A program made the translations under genes and the position numbers. A model generated the notes under the pieces. It saw nothing but the letters and a program-made list of their open reading frames with translations. It ran no database searches and was not told where the DNA came from. Positions 47,133-58,323 of a DNA stretch of 64,000 nt are shown in pieces. Numbering within the stretch: position 1 is the stretch's first letter; the number at the start of each line of letters is the position of its first letter. Source of the DNA: Marinobacter lutaoensis (lineage in GTDB: Bacteria; Pseudomonadota; Gammaproteobacteria; Pseudomonadales; Oleiphilaceae); assembly GCF_001981305.1 (NCBI RefSeq), contig NZ_MSCW01000001.1:496001-560000 (forward strand), in the 5' to 3' direction.

Positions 47133-47441
47133 GATGAACTCCCCTGTTCCTTTGCTGTCTATTCTTATTGTTCGTACCGGACTTCCGGAGACTCCGCCGG
47201 TTTGACGTTGTTACGTTGGCATCGCAAATGTTTACATTTTTTAACAATGCACTCTAACTGTCGACCAATTGGGTGCCGGAGTCAATACTTTCTGGCGGTG
47301 GAATGTGTGGTTTACCGGGGCTTGGAAGCGGTATCATGCGATGAACGGCGAGTCTCTCGCGCGAGCAGGGGCTGGCTGCTTGAAATGCATCCCGCCGACA
47401 ACCACATTTATCGAAGGACACCGAGCAACCGGTAAAGAATC
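47133..47441. other. Divergent control region between cspD and clpS (309 bases)
   Basis: An AT-richer patch around 47225-47260 holds a plausible plus-strand promoter: TTTACA at 47231 and TAACTG at 47255, spacing 18. A short palindrome CTCGCGCGAG lies near 47356. No open frame or RNA gene is convincing; no strong Shine-Dalgarno site precedes clpS. Confidence 0.4.
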
Positions 47442-47801
47442 ATGCGGACTATCGACCATTCTCTACTAGTATTGAATCAGGGGGAGGACAACCAACCGGA
47501 CCGGCACGACGACGTGAGCGTTGCGCCGGAGAAGCCCGCCCTGAAACGCCCGGCCCGGTATCGGGTGGTGCTCCTGAACGATGACTACACACCGATGGAT
47601 TTCGTGGTGGATGTGCTGATGAAATTCTTCGGGATGAATGAGGAGAAGGCGACGCAGGTGATGCTGCTCGTCCATACGCAGGGAAAAGCCGTGTGCGGGG
47701 TATACACCCGCGACATCGCGGAAACAAAGGCGGCCCAGGTGAATCAGTATTCTTCGGAATGCGAGCATCCGCTCCTTTGTGAGATTGAACGTGCGGACTG
47801 A
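47442..47801 (+). CDS. clpS: ATP-dependent Clp protease adaptor ClpS
   Basis: A 119-residue protein. A flexible ~38-residue N-terminus precedes the folded domain with [14 protein letters not shown], the N-degron-binding pocket (Asn-Asp, Met) and H in [12 protein letters not shown]. ClpS captures proteins with N-terminal Leu, Phe, Tyr or Trp and delivers them to ClpAP. clpA begins 18 bases later, and the two transferases that create N-terminal Leu/Phe degrons lie 3-4 kb downstream. Confidence 0.97.
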   Translation: MRTIDHSLLVLNQGEDNQPDRHDDVSVAPEKPALKRPARYRVVLLNDDYTPMDFVVDVLMKFFGMNEEKATQVMLLVHTQGKAVCGVYTRDIAETKAAQVNQYSSECEHPLLCEIERAD

Positions 47802-47819
47802 CAGACGTTGGGAGGGCCC

Positions 47820-50090
47820 ATGCTGAGCAAAGACCTTGAAATTACGTTGAATACGGCCTTCAAAAATGCCCGCGACAAGCGTCATGAGTTCATGACCGTC
47901 GAGCATCTGCTGCTGGCCCTTCTCGACAACGAATCGGCGGTGGGCGTCCTGAAAGCCTGTGGCGCGGACCTGGAACGCCTGGAAGAGGAGCTGGTGGAGT
48001 TCGTGGATTCCACCACGCCCCTGATCCCGAGCAACGACAACGAGCGCGAGACCCAGCCGACCCTGGGTTTTCAGCGGGTGCTGCAGCGGGCGGTGTTCCA
48101 CGTGCAGTCGTCCGGCAAGAAGGAGGTGACCGGGGCCAACGTGCTGGTCGCCATCTTCAGCGAACAGGAAAGCCAGGCGGTCTACGTTCTCAAGAAACAG
48201 AACATCGCCCGGATCGACGTGGTGAATTACGTTTCCCACGGCATTTCCCGGGTCCAGGGCAGTGAGGACCAGGAAGGGCACGACCAGGCCGCACACGATG
48301 ACGCCGGTGAAGACGGTGTTCAGTCCCGGCCCCTGGAAAGCTATGCCACCAACCTGAACGAACAGGCCCGGCAGGGGCGGATCGACCCGCTGATCGGCCG
48401 TGAGCATGAAGTGGAACGGGTGGTTCAGATCCTTGCCCGTCGCCGTAAGAACAACCCCCTGCTGGTGGGTGAGGCCGGCGTGGGCAAGACGGCGATTGCC
48501 GAGGGCTTGGCCAAACGCATCGTCGACGGTCAGGTGCCGGACATCATCTCCGATGCCGTGGTTTATTCTCTGGACATGGGCGCGCTGCTGGCCGGTACCA
48601 AGTACCGGGGCGACTTCGAGAAGCGCCTGAAGGGGCTGCTCAACGAACTGAAGAAGCAAAAACACGCGATTTTGTTCATCGACGAGATTCACACCATCAT
48701 TGGTGCCGGATCGGCCTCCGGCGGGGTCATGGATGCCTCCAACCTGCTCAAGCCGATGCTGAGTTCCGGTGAAATCCGGTGCATCGGATCCACGACCTTC
48801 CAGGAGTTCCGCGGGATTTTCGAGAAGGACAGCGCACTGGCCCGGCGGTTCCAGAAAATCGATGTAAACGAGCCGAGCGTGGAGGATACCTACCAGATCC
48901 TGAAGGGCCTGAAGCCCAGTTTCGAAAAGCACCACGACCTGAAATACACCGACAAGGCTTTGCGGGTGGCGGCGGAACTGGCCGACCGTTACATCACCGA
49001 CCGGCATTTGCCGGACAAGGCCATCGACGTCATCGACGAAGCGGGTGCCCGCCAGCGCATGCTACCGGCGGACAAACGCAAGAAAACCATCGATGTGTCG
49101 GAAATCGAGGATGTGGTCGCCAACATCGCCCGCATTCCGCCGAAGAATGTCTCCACCAGTGACAAGGATCTGCTGCGCAACCTGGAGCGGGACCTGAAAA
49201 TGGTGGTGTTCGGGCAGGATCCGGCCATCGAGTCGCTGGCGAACGCCATCAAGCTGGCCCGTGCCGGTTTGAAGGCGCCGGAGAAACCTGAAGGGGCCTT
49301 CCTGTTTGCCGGTCCCACCGGCGTGGGCAAAACCGAGGTTACCCGGCAGCTGGCCAAAATCCTGGGGATTGAGCTGGTGCGCTTTGACATGTCCGAGTAC
49401 ATGGAGCGGCACACGGTGTCCCGATTGATTGGGGCGCCCCCCGGATACGTCGGCTACGACCAGGGGGGCCTGCTGACCGAGGCCATCAACAAACACCCGC
49501 ACTGCGTGCTGCTGCTGGATGAGATCGAGAAGGCGCACCCCGAAGTGTTTAACCTGCTGCTGCAGGTCATGGACCATGGGACCCTGACCGATAACAATGG
49601 CCGCAAGGCGGATTTCCGGCATGTGATTCTGGTGATGACGACCAACGCCGGCGCGGAAACCATGTCCCGTCGATCCATTGGCTTCAGTGAGCAGGATCAC
49701 AGCACGGACGGCATGGAGGTGATCACCAAGACCTTCACGCCGGAGTTCCGGAACCGTCTGGATGCAATCATCCAGTTTGCTGACCTGCAGAAGGAGACCA
49801 TCACTCACGTGGTGGACAAGTTCCTGACCGAGCTCCAGGCTCAGCTCGACGAGAAGCACGTGGTGCTGCACGTCGACGAGGACGCCAAGGCCTGGTTGGC
49901 GGAGAAAGGGTACGACGTCACCATGGGAGCACGCCCGATGGCCCGCCTGATCCAGGACAAGATCAAACGGCCGCTGGCGGAGCAGATTCTGTTCGGCCGG
50001 CTGTCGGAGCGGGGCGGGGACGTCTATGTCCGCCTGAAGAACGACGAACTGGAGTTCGAGTACGAGGACGAGCCAGCAGAGGCGGTTTGA
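47820..50090 (+). CDS. clpA: ClpA, AAA+ unfoldase of the ClpAP protease
   Basis: A 756-residue protein from ATG 47820 with GGGAGG upstream; the TTG four codons earlier is unlikely. Parts: N-terminal Clp repeat domain (~1-145), first AAA+ module with GEAGVGKT and the DEIHT Walker B, second module with GPTGVGKT and [10 protein letters not shown], the ClpP-binding IGF loop in [10 protein letters not shown], and a C-terminal D2-small domain. It unfolds substrates and feeds them to ClpP. A strong terminator follows. Confidence 0.98.
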   Translation: MLSKDLEITLNTAFKNARDKRHEFMTVEHLLLALLDNESAVGVLKACGADLERLEEELVEFVDSTTPLIPSNDNERETQPTLGFQRVLQRAVFHVQSSGKKEVTGANVLVAIFSEQESQAVYVLKKQNIARIDVVNYVSHGISRVQGSEDQEGHDQAAHDDAGEDGVQSRPLESYATNLNEQARQGRIDPLIGREHEVERVVQILARRRKNNPLLVGEAGVGKTAIAEGLAKRIVDGQVPDIISDAVVYSLDMGALLAGTKYRGDFEKRLKGLLNELKKQKHAILFIDEIHTIIGAGSASGGVMDASNLLKPMLSSGEIRCIGSTTFQEFRGIFEKDSALARRFQKIDVNEPSVEDTYQILKGLKPSFEKHHDLKYTDKALRVAAELADRYITDRHLPDKAIDVIDEAGARQRMLPADKRKKTIDVSEIEDVVANIARIPPKNVSTSDKDLLRNLERDLKMVVFGQDPAIESLANAIKLARAGLKAPEKPEGAFLFAGPTGVGKTEVTRQLAKILGIELVRFDMSEYMERHTVSRLIGAPPGYVGYDQGGLLTEAINKHPHCVLLLDEIEKAHPEVFNLLLQVMDHGTLTDNNGRKADFRHVILVMTTNAGAETMSRRSIGFSEQDHSTDGMEVITKTFTPEFRNRLDAIIQFADLQKETITHVVDKFLTELQAQLDEKHVVLHVDEDAKAWLAEKGYDVTMGARPMARLIQDKIKRPLAEQILFGRLSERGGDVYVRLKNDELEFEYEDEPAEAV

Positions 50091-50114
50091 ACCGCGTCCC
50101 GGTTCACGACCAAC

Positions 50115-50142
50115 AAAAAACCCCGCTCAGGCGGGGTTTTTC
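50115..50142. terminator. Bidirectional rho-independent terminator between clpA and infA
   Basis: CCCCGC-TCAG-GCGGGG at 50121-50136 is flanked by AAAAAA on the left and TTTTTT-like bases on the right. It serves convergent clpA (+) and infA (-). Confidence 0.92.
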
Positions 50143-50163
50143 CGTTCAGATGTCATGCGCCGA

Positions 50164-50382
50164 TCAACGGGCCCGATAAACGATACGGCCCTTGCTCAGG
50201 TCGTAAGGCGTCAGCTCAACCTTGACCTTGTCGCCGGTCAGGATGCGGATGTAGTTCTTGCGCATTTTGCCGGAGATGTGTGCGGTGACCACATGGCCGT
50301 TGCTCAGCTCAACGCGGAACATGGTGTTGGGAAGGGTATCGATGACCACGCCTTCCATTTCAATGACATCTGATTTCGCCAT
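50164..50382 (-). CDS. infA: Translation initiation factor IF-1
   Basis: A 72-residue S1/OB-fold protein, the standard length, with the near-invariant [16 protein letters not shown] and [18 protein letters not shown] segments. IF-1 binds the 30S A site during initiation. Its placement between clpA and the aminoacyl-transferase genes follows the Pseudomonas order. Confidence 0.98.
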   Translation of the reverse strand: MAKSDVIEMEGVVIDTLPNTMFRVELSNGHVVTAHISGKMRKNYIRILTGDKVKVELTPYDLSKGRIVYRAR

Positions 50383-50465
50383 TCAGTAGAGACCTCGCTG
50401 TGAAACGCTTCGGGTGATTTTAAAAATTGCGCAATTTTGCCTGATTTGTCGCCATATGGCAAAGA

Positions 50466-51179
50466 TCAGTTCGGCTCCATGACCCGCCATTGGCCGTCAC
50501 GGAGGGCTTCCAGGGGGTGGAAGCGGGTTTTGTAGTTCATCTTCCGGCACTGTTTGATCCAGTAGCCAAGATAGACATGGGGCAGGTCCCGGCGCCGGGC
50601 TTCTTCCACCTGCCAGAGAATCGCGTAGGTGCCCAGGCTGCGCTCTTCGAGCTCCGGTTCGAACGTGGTGTAGATCGCCGACAGGCCGTCGTCCAGGGCG
50701 TCAATGGCTGCCAGCCCCACCAAGGTGCCGTTCAGGCGCATTTCCAGAAACCAGGAGTCGGTGGCGCCGTCGACCAGGAACGAGATGAACTGTTCCCGGG
50801 ACGGTGGGTACATGTCGCCGTCGCTGTGCCGTTGTTCGATATAGCGGGCGTAGAGCGCGTAGTATTCCTCGCTGAACCGCGTCGGCACCAGCTCGCAGGT
50901 CAGGTCCTGGTTTCGCTTGAATACCCGGCGCAGGCCCCGGTCTGGCCGGAACTGCTGAACCTGCAGGCGAACGGGTATGCAGGCATGGCAGCGTTCGCAG
51001 TGGGGCCGATAATAGTGGGAGCCACTGCGGCGAAATCCCAGCGCGGTAAGCTGGCTGTATAGCCTCTTGTCGATCCTCGCCCTCGGGTCGACAAACATCG
51101 TGGTGGCTTCGCGGTCCGGCAGATAGCTGCAGGCGTGGGGCGGGGTTGCGAAAAACACCAGGGTTCTGAGGTTGCTCAT
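50466..51179 (-). CDS. bpt: Aspartate/glutamate leucyltransferase Bpt
   Basis: A 237-residue protein of the ATE1/Bpt fold. The N-terminal CSYLPDREATTMFVD and the cysteine set in PHCERCHACIPVR are diagnostic; YLGYWIKQCRKMNYK ends the catalytic domain. In gammaproteobacteria this family attaches leucine to N-terminal Asp or Glu, making them ClpS substrates. Often annotated as arginyl-tRNA-protein transferase (ate). It is directly adjacent to aat with no gap. Confidence 0.93.
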   Translation of the reverse strand: MSNLRTLVFFATPPHACSYLPDREATTMFVDPRARIDKRLYSQLTALGFRRSGSHYYRPHCERCHACIPVRLQVQQFRPDRGLRRVFKRNQDLTCELVPTRFSEEYYALYARYIEQRHSDGDMYPPSREQFISFLVDGATDSWFLEMRLNGTLVGLAAIDALDDGLSAIYTTFEPELEERSLGTYAILWQVEEARRRDLPHVYLGYWIKQCRKMNYKTRFHPLEALRDGQWRVMEPN

Positions 51180-51893
51180 TCACACCTCCGGACCGCTCCA
51201 TTGCCAGGTAAACCGCCAGTCATGCTGGTCGGGCTTCCGATCGATACTTGCCCTGAGTATAGATAAAAACTCGGCGCGGGGAATACTCCGGGCGCCCATG
51301 GTCAGCAGATGCCGGCTTTCCACCTGACAGTCCATCAACCGGTAGCCCCAGATCCGGAGCTGGTTGGCAAGATGTACCATCAGGACCTTGGAGGCGTTGG
51401 TTTCCAGCGAGAACATGGACTCACCAAAGAAGCAGCGTCCCATCGCCAGGCCGTACATGCCGCCGGCCAGTTCGTTGCTCCGGTTCCAGATTTCGATGGA
51501 ATGGGCGATGCCCATCCGGTGCAGCTCGGTGTAAGCGGTGATCATATCCTCGGTGATCCAGGTGCCCTCTGCCCGGGTCGATGCGCACAGGCGAATGATC
51601 CTGCCGAACGCCTGGTCCGCGGTAACGTGGAAGTAGCGCCGGTTCAGGGTCCGTCGCAGACTTCTGGACACATGGATTTCCTCCGGAAACAGCACGCACC
51701 GGGGGTTGGGGGACCACCAGAGGATGGGCTGGTCGTCACTGTACCAGGGGAAGATGCCATTCCGGTAGGCGAGGATCAGCCGCTTGACCGACAGGTCACC
51801 GCCGAGGGCCAGAAGTCCGTCCGGATCTTCCAGAGCGCTCTCGGCGGGGGGGAACCAGAGCTGGTCCGGGTCAAGCCAGGGAAGCGAGGTCAT
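51180..51893 (-). CDS. aat: Leucyl/phenylalanyl-tRNA-protein transferase Aat
   Basis: A 237-residue protein from ATG 51893; the long frame to 52163 is antisense-like sequence within trxB. Family segments FPPAESALEDPDGLLALGG, GIFPWYS, WWSPNPRCVL and GESMFS are present. It transfers Leu or Phe to proteins with N-terminal Lys or Arg, creating degrons for ClpS/ClpAP. It starts 16 bases after the trxB stop. Confidence 0.96.
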   Translation of the reverse strand: MTSLPWLDPDQLWFPPAESALEDPDGLLALGGDLSVKRLILAYRNGIFPWYSDDQPILWWSPNPRCVLFPEEIHVSRSLRRTLNRRYFHVTADQAFGRIIRLCASTRAEGTWITEDMITAYTELHRMGIAHSIEIWNRSNELAGGMYGLAMGRCFFGESMFSLETNASKVLMVHLANQLRIWGYRLMDCQVESRHLLTMGARSIPRAEFLSILRASIDRKPDQHDWRFTWQWSGPEV

Positions 51894-51909
51894 CCGGCTC
51901 CTGCGAGGA

Positions 51910-52872
<963 letters not shown>

Positions 52873-53013
52873 TCAAAGATGTTTGCTGTCAGGCCTTGGG
52901 GGCCGTCGGTTCGGATTCGGATAAATGGCAAAAGGCTATCATGAAACCGGGGTGATGCCATTCGATTCGGGCAATTCCACTGATTAAACCTAGCTATGCG
53001 GCCGGGCCCGGAA

Positions 53014-53925
<912 letters not shown>

Positions 53926-53932
53926 GCCCGGA

Positions 53933-54856
53933 TCAGTCTCTCACCCGCTTGACCAGATCGCCGTAGGCGTCGATCCGGCGGTCCCGGAGGTAGGGCCAGA
54001 TGCGGCGCACGGACTCGGTGCGGCCGCGGTCGAGGGTGACGGCGAGGACGGTTTCGTCCTGGTCGTTCGCCCGCGCCAGGAACTCGCCCTGCGGACCGCA
54101 GATGAAGCTGTTGCCCCAGAAGCGGATGCCATCGCTGTGGCCGGAGGGGTCGGGCTCGGTGCCGACCCGGTTCGGTGCGATGACCGGCAGATTGTTGGCG
54201 ACGGCATGGCCCCGTTGTACGGTGACCCAAGCCTCCAGCTGCCGGGCCCGTTCGTCCGGGCTATCGTTCATGTCCCAGCCGATCGCGGTGGGGTAGATCA
54301 ACAGGTCGGCGCCCGCCAACGCCATCAGTCGGGCCGCCTCCGGGTACCACTGATCCCAGCACACCAGCACGCCAAGGTTGCCCACGGAGGTGCGGATCGG
54401 CGTGAAGCCGCTTCGGCCGTCGTTGAACTGGGCGTCGCCGGGGGTAAAGTAGAATTTCTCGTAGAAACCCGGGTCGTCGGGGATGTGCATCTTGCGGTAG
54501 AGGCCGGCGATCTCGCCGTCCTGTTCGAACACCACGGCGGTGTTGTGGTAGACGCCGTTCATCCGGCGTTCGAACACCGAACCCACCAGTACGATCTCAA
54601 GCTCCCGGGCCAGCGCCGACAGCCGCTGCGTGGTGGGGCCGGGGATGGGTTCGGCGAGTTCGAACACCGAGGTGTCCTCGGTCTGGCAGAAGTACAGGGT
54701 GGCATGCAGCTCCTGTAGAACCACCAGCTCGGCTCCCTGGGCGGCCGCCTCCCTGATCAGGGCTTCGGATGTCGCCAGGCTGATGTGCTTGTCGTTGCTG
54801 CACGTCTGCTGAATCGCGGCGACGCGCAGCTCCTGTGATTGGGTGGTGCGGGTCAT
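53933..54856 (-). CDS. aguB: N-carbamoylputrescine amidohydrolase AguB
   Basis: A 307-residue nitrilase-superfamily enzyme. The catalytic triad is Glu in LVVLQELH, Lys in YRKMHIPDD and Cys in VCWDQWYPE; the IPDDPGFYEKFYFTPGD loop is typical of AguB. It converts N-carbamoylputrescine to putrescine, CO2 and ammonia. Its ATG overlaps the aguA stop by four bases, so both steps of the pathway are coupled. Confidence 0.95.
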   Translation of the reverse strand: MTRTTQSQELRVAAIQQTCSNDKHISLATSEALIREAAAQGAELVVLQELHATLYFCQTEDTSVFELAEPIPGPTTQRLSALARELEIVLVGSVFERRMNGVYHNTAVVFEQDGEIAGLYRKMHIPDDPGFYEKFYFTPGDAQFNDGRSGFTPIRTSVGNLGVLVCWDQWYPEAARLMALAGADLLIYPTAIGWDMNDSPDERARQLEAWVTVQRGHAVANNLPVIAPNRVGTEPDPSGHSDGIRFWGNSFICGPQGEFLARANDQDETVLAVTLDRGRTESVRRIWPYLRDRRIDAYGDLVKRVRD

Positions 54857-55905
54857 GGTTTCACAACTCCTGCGGGCAGTTGCATGGTGACGCAGTGCAG
54901 ACTGCCGTGTTGGTACACCAGCGGGCGGCAGTCAATGGGAATGATTTCCCGGTTCGGGAAAAGGTCTTGCAGGACGGCGATGGCTTCCCGGTCCTGGGGC
55001 ACACCATAGATTGGCAGCAACACCGCCCCATTGATGATCAGGAAATTCGCGTAGGTCGCCGGTAGGCGTTCGCCGTCGTCGCCAAACACCGGGTCCGGCC
55101 AGGGCAGGGCGGTCAGCCGGTAGGGCTCGCCGTTGCGTTGCCGGAACTCCCGGAGTTCCTCCTCCATCGCCGCGAGGGCGCGGTAGTGCTCGTCGCTGGT
55201 GTCCGGGCAGGCGACGTAGCAAATGTGGTCCGGAGCGCAGAAGCGGGCCAGGGTATCGATGTGGCTGTCGGTGTCGTCCCCGGCGAGATAGCCGTGGTTG
55301 AGCCACAGCACACGGTCGGCGCCCAGGTTATCGGCGAGCTGCTGCTCAATGGCGGTCCGGTCCAGGCTGGGGTTGCGGGTGGGCGTCAACAGGCATTCGC
55401 TGGTGGTCAGCACGGTGCCCTGGCCATCGGACTCGATGGAGCCCCCCTCCAGGACAAAGTCCAGAGAAATGAGGGGGTGGGCTCCGAACACCCCGGCATT
55501 GGCCAGGTGACGGTTCAGGGCATCGTCCTTTTCCCAATGGAACTTGCCGCCCCAGGCGTTAAACCGGAAATCCAGCAGCTCGGCGCCGCGGTCGGTCAAT
55601 ACCGTAATCGGGCCATGGTCCCGCGCCCAGGTATCGTTGGCCGGAGCGGGGACCGTGACCACCCGCCCCGGCAGCCCGCGCTCCTCGGCATAGCGGTTGA
55701 GGTCTCGGTGAAGCTGCTGGAGGCGGCTGACGTGTTCGCAGCTGATCACCAGGTGTTCAAACCGAAGCACCGCCCGGGCAATGGCTTCGAACACGGTTTC
55801 CACCTCCGGAAGCCGGTCGGCCCAGTCGGTGCCCGGGTGGGGCCAGGTAAGCATGACTGCACTTTGGGGCGCCCATTCGGCGGGCAATACGCGTTTCGAA
55901 GTCAC
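54853..55905 (-). CDS. aguA: Agmatine deiminase AguA
   Basis: A 350-residue guanidino-modifying enzyme beginning at GTG 55905. Catalytic residues are seen in WARDHGP, in the EGGSIE segment, in DDTDSHID and as Cys in HGSLHCVTMQ. It hydrolyses agmatine to N-carbamoylputrescine. Paired with aguB it allows putrescine formation from decarboxylated arginine. No aguR-type regulator or arginine decarboxylase is nearby. Confidence 0.94.
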   Translation of the reverse strand: MTSKRVLPAEWAPQSAVMLTWPHPGTDWADRLPEVETVFEAIARAVLRFEHLVISCEHVSRLQQLHRDLNRYAEERGLPGRVVTVPAPANDTWARDHGPITVLTDRGAELLDFRFNAWGGKFHWEKDDALNRHLANAGVFGAHPLISLDFVLEGGSIESDGQGTVLTTSECLLTPTRNPSLDRTAIEQQLADNLGADRVLWLNHGYLAGDDTDSHIDTLARFCAPDHICYVACPDTSDEHYRALAAMEEELREFRQRNGEPYRLTALPWPDPVFGDDGERLPATYANFLIINGAVLLPIYGVPQDREAIAVLQDLFPNREIIPIDCRPLVYQHGSLHCVTMQLPAGVVKP

Positions 55906-56004
55906 GGAGGAAGTACCTTACTCGCAAAAGCTGCCATTCTAACCAACGACTGGCGTTACGTCAGGATGCGAAACGCGAATTGTGCCGGGCGGGGTGGCGA
56001 GGGC

Positions 56005-56307
56005 TCAGTGTGAACGGTCGAGTACCGTGTGAATCACCCGATCCCGCTCAAAATAGACGGTGAAGCCCGGATAGCGCCACTGGCTGATCGGCGGCTCGCC
56101 CACCGGGCCGCGCACGCTTTGGGGCTCGCCCCACCGGGCCCGGACCGAGGCGGTGCTCATGCCGGCCCTGGGATAGTCGGCCTGGCTTCGGTCCGCCTGG
56201 CTGCCAACGGGCACCGCCAGTTCGTCCGCGTGCAGGGGGGTATGCGGAGTGAGTGACAGGGCAGCAAACAGGGTCAGGGCGCCGAGCAGGGTTTTGTTTT
56301 TCGTCAT
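56005..56307 (-). CDS. Small periplasmic protein, SmpA/OmlA-like fold
   Basis: A 100-residue protein with GGAG upstream of ATG 56307. The signal peptide ends near residue 27 (LHA/D). The mature part contains SVRARWGEPQSVRGPVGEPPISQWRYPGFTVYFE shown in pieces: a helix-loop, then two or three strands, reminiscent of BamE/SmpA modules. Automated annotation of relatives sometimes says phosphodiesterase, which the sequence does not support. Function unknown. Confidence 0.75.
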   Translation of the reverse strand: MTKNKTLLGALTLFAALSLTPHTPLHADELAVPVGSQADRSQADYPRAGMSTASVRARWGEPQSVRGPVGEPPISQWRYPGFTVYFERDRVIHTVLDRSH

Positions 56308-56339
56308 TGATGGATCTCCATGGATAAATCGTAATATCC

Positions 56340-56370
56340 GAAAAAGGTTAGCAAAGACAGCACCTTTTTC
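56340..56370. terminator. Hairpin between the PilZ-like gene and the small periplasmic gene
   Basis: GAAAAAGGT (56340-56348) pairs with ACCTTTTTC (56362-56370) around a 13-base loop, lying six bases beyond the PilZ-like stop. It is AT-rich, with the T-run inside the arm, so it is a modest intrinsic terminator. Confidence 0.4.
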
Positions 56371-56375
56371 TCAGT

Positions 56376-56963
56376 TTATTCCTTTTGCCGTTGTCGGATT
56401 TGCCAACGCATCACATGACGGGCGATTTGTTGCCGGTCGCTGTCGTTCAGCCGGATGAATTCCGTGTGAACCCGCGTGGTACCGGAGGCTTCCGGCTGGC
56501 TGCCGAGGACCTCGGCCACCGCGACGGGGCGAAAAAGTTCCGGAGGCAGGGTCATCCGTAGGGCCAGCCGGTCGCCGGGACGCCAGTCTCCCTCCGGGCT
56601 GGAAAACGACAGACCGCCTTCGCTGAGGGTCACCTCCTGCCAGGCATCCGGTTGCAACGGATTTTGCTCAAAGGCCATAATGCGCGCCAGTATGTCGAGC
56701 TTGCCATTGAGGGATTTGATCAGGGCCGTCAGGGCCCGGTCCCGCTCGGCGAGACTGGCCAGCTGGCTTTTGACCTCGTGATCCAGCCGCACCAGCTCCG
56801 CTTTCAGTTGCCCGAGATGGTCACCGTCGAAGACATCGCCATCCAGAGGTGCATCGGCTGCCAGTCTGCGGACTTCCAGGCCGACCCGGTCCTCGATGCG
56901 GAAGTATTCCCGGCGCTCCGGGCCGGCGTCGGCCGTGTCGTCGGGGGTGGGGCGTGCGTGCAT
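56376..56963 (-). CDS. PilZ-like domain protein with internal coiled coil
   Basis: A 195-residue protein from ATG 56963; sequence further upstream in frame overlaps the lolC leader. Residues ~14-35 (ERREYFRIEDRVGLEV) carry the RxxxR motif of PilZ domains. A coiled-coil-like segment (~45-95: LKAELVRLDHEVKSQLASL) is inserted before the beta-barrel half (SEGGLSFSSPEGDWRPGDRL). The second c-di-GMP motif, normally D/N-x-S-x-x-G, reads T-L-S-E-G-G, so ligand binding is uncertain. It probably senses c-di-GMP or is a degenerate effector; a membrane cyclase is encoded at 18137. Confidence 0.75.
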   Translation of the reverse strand: MHARPTPDDTADAGPERREYFRIEDRVGLEVRRLAADAPLDGDVFDGDHLGQLKAELVRLDHEVKSQLASLAERDRALTALIKSLNGKLDILARIMAFEQNPLQPDAWQEVTLSEGGLSFSSPEGDWRPGDRLALRMTLPPELFRPVAVAEVLGSQPEASGTTRVHTEFIRLNDSDRQQIARHVMRWQIRQRQKE

Positions 56964-57081
56964 GATTCGGGCACCAGAATAGTCGTTGATAAAGAAAAGT
57001 TTAGCAGTTTCCCGGGACGGCTGGCACCGAAACGGGAAAAGAGTCCACCGAAGAATCAAAGGTAGCAACGGGCGCCTTTTC

Positions 57082-58323
57082 ATGTTTAAACCTCTTTCGA
57101 TTTGTATCGGCCTGCGATACACCGCGGCCAAGCGTCGCAACCACTTCATTTCCTTCATTTCCCTGACGTCCATGATCGGCCTGATGCTGGGCGTGGCGGT
57201 ACTGATCATTGTCCTGTCGGTGATGAACGGGTTTGACCGGGAACTCAAGCAACGCATCCTGGGTATGGTGCCGCACGCGGTCATCGAAGGGGTGAACGGC
57301 ATCGACGACTGGCGGGCGGTCAAGCAGGCGGTGCTGACCCATCCCCACGTCCTGGCAGCGGCTCCGTTTATCCAGGGGCAGGGCATGGTGACCGGCGGCG
57401 GCGAGGTTCGGGGCGTGCTCATCAACGGCGTTCTGCCGGATCAGGAGCGGACCGTGTCGATCATCGAGGATCATATGGTGGAAGGGTCGCTTGACGACCT
57501 GAAGCCGGGCGAGTTCGGCATCATTGTCGGCCGCTTGCTGGCCGCCAGTCTGCGCTTGCAGGTGGGCGACCGTGTGACCGTCGTGCTGCCGGAAGCCTCG
57601 GTCACGCCGGCTGGGGTGTTGCCCAGACTCAAGCGCTTCACGGTCAAGGGTATCTTCAGTGTCGGCGCCGAGCTGGATGGCAACTACACCCTGATTCACA
57701 TGGACGATGCCGCCAAGCTGGTGCGCACCGGTGGCAAGGCTCAGGGCGTTAGGCTGCTGGTCGACAACCTGTTCGCGGCGCCGAAGGTGGCGCGGGATGC
57801 CGCGCGGACACTGGCGGGCCGGTACTATGTCTCGGACTGGACTCGTACCCACGGCAACCTGTTCCAGGCGATCCGCATGGAGAAAACCATGATCGGCCTG
57901 CTGCTGATGTTCATCGTGGCGGTTGCTGCTTTCAACATCGTGTCGACGCTGGTGATGGTGGTGACCGACAAGACGGCGGATATCGCCATTCTGCGCACCA
58001 TGGGGGCTACACCGGGCCGGATCATGCGGATCTTCATTGTCCAGGGGGCGGTGATCGGAGTCTTCGGTACTTTGGTCGGCACCAGCCTGGGTGTACTCGG
58101 TGCCCTGAACATCAGCGCCTTTATTTCGTGGCTGGAAGGGGTGATCGGGCACAAGTTCCTGAGCGCGGATGTGTACTTCATCAGTTATCTGCCGTCCCAG
58201 TTGCAGTGGCAGGATGTGGCCATCATCAGTGGCGCCGGCCTGGCCATGAGTCTGCTGGCCACCATCTACCCTGCGTGGCGCGCGTCCCGTATCGATCCGG
58301 CGGAGGCCTTGAGGTATGAGTGA
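57082..58323 (+). CDS. lolC: Lipoprotein-releasing ABC transporter permease (LolC/LolE/LolF type)
   Basis: A 413-residue protein from ATG 57082; the frame upstream to 56986 is not protein-like. One N-terminal membrane helix (SLTSMIGLMLGVAVLIIVL), a large periplasmic domain (~50-265), then three helices ending in PAWRASRIDPAEALRYE. The permease extracts lipoproteins from the inner membrane for LolA. Its stop overlaps the lolD start by eight bases. No second permease follows lolD, so this may be a LolF-type homodimeric permease; I use lolC as a conventional label. Confidence 0.88.
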   Translation: MFKPLSICIGLRYTAAKRRNHFISFISLTSMIGLMLGVAVLIIVLSVMNGFDRELKQRILGMVPHAVIEGVNGIDDWRAVKQAVLTHPHVLAAAPFIQGQGMVTGGGEVRGVLINGVLPDQERTVSIIEDHMVEGSLDDLKPGEFGIIVGRLLAASLRLQVGDRVTVVLPEASVTPAGVLPRLKRFTVKGIFSVGAELDGNYTLIHMDDAAKLVRTGGKAQGVRLLVDNLFAAPKVARDAARTLAGRYYVSDWTRTHGNLFQAIRMEKTMIGLLLMFIVAVAAFNIVSTLVMVVTDKTADIAILRTMGATPGRIMRIFIVQGAVIGVFGTLVGTSLGVLGALNISAFISWLEGVIGHKFLSADVYFISYLPSQLQWQDVAIISGAGLAMSLLATIYPAWRASRIDPAEALRYE

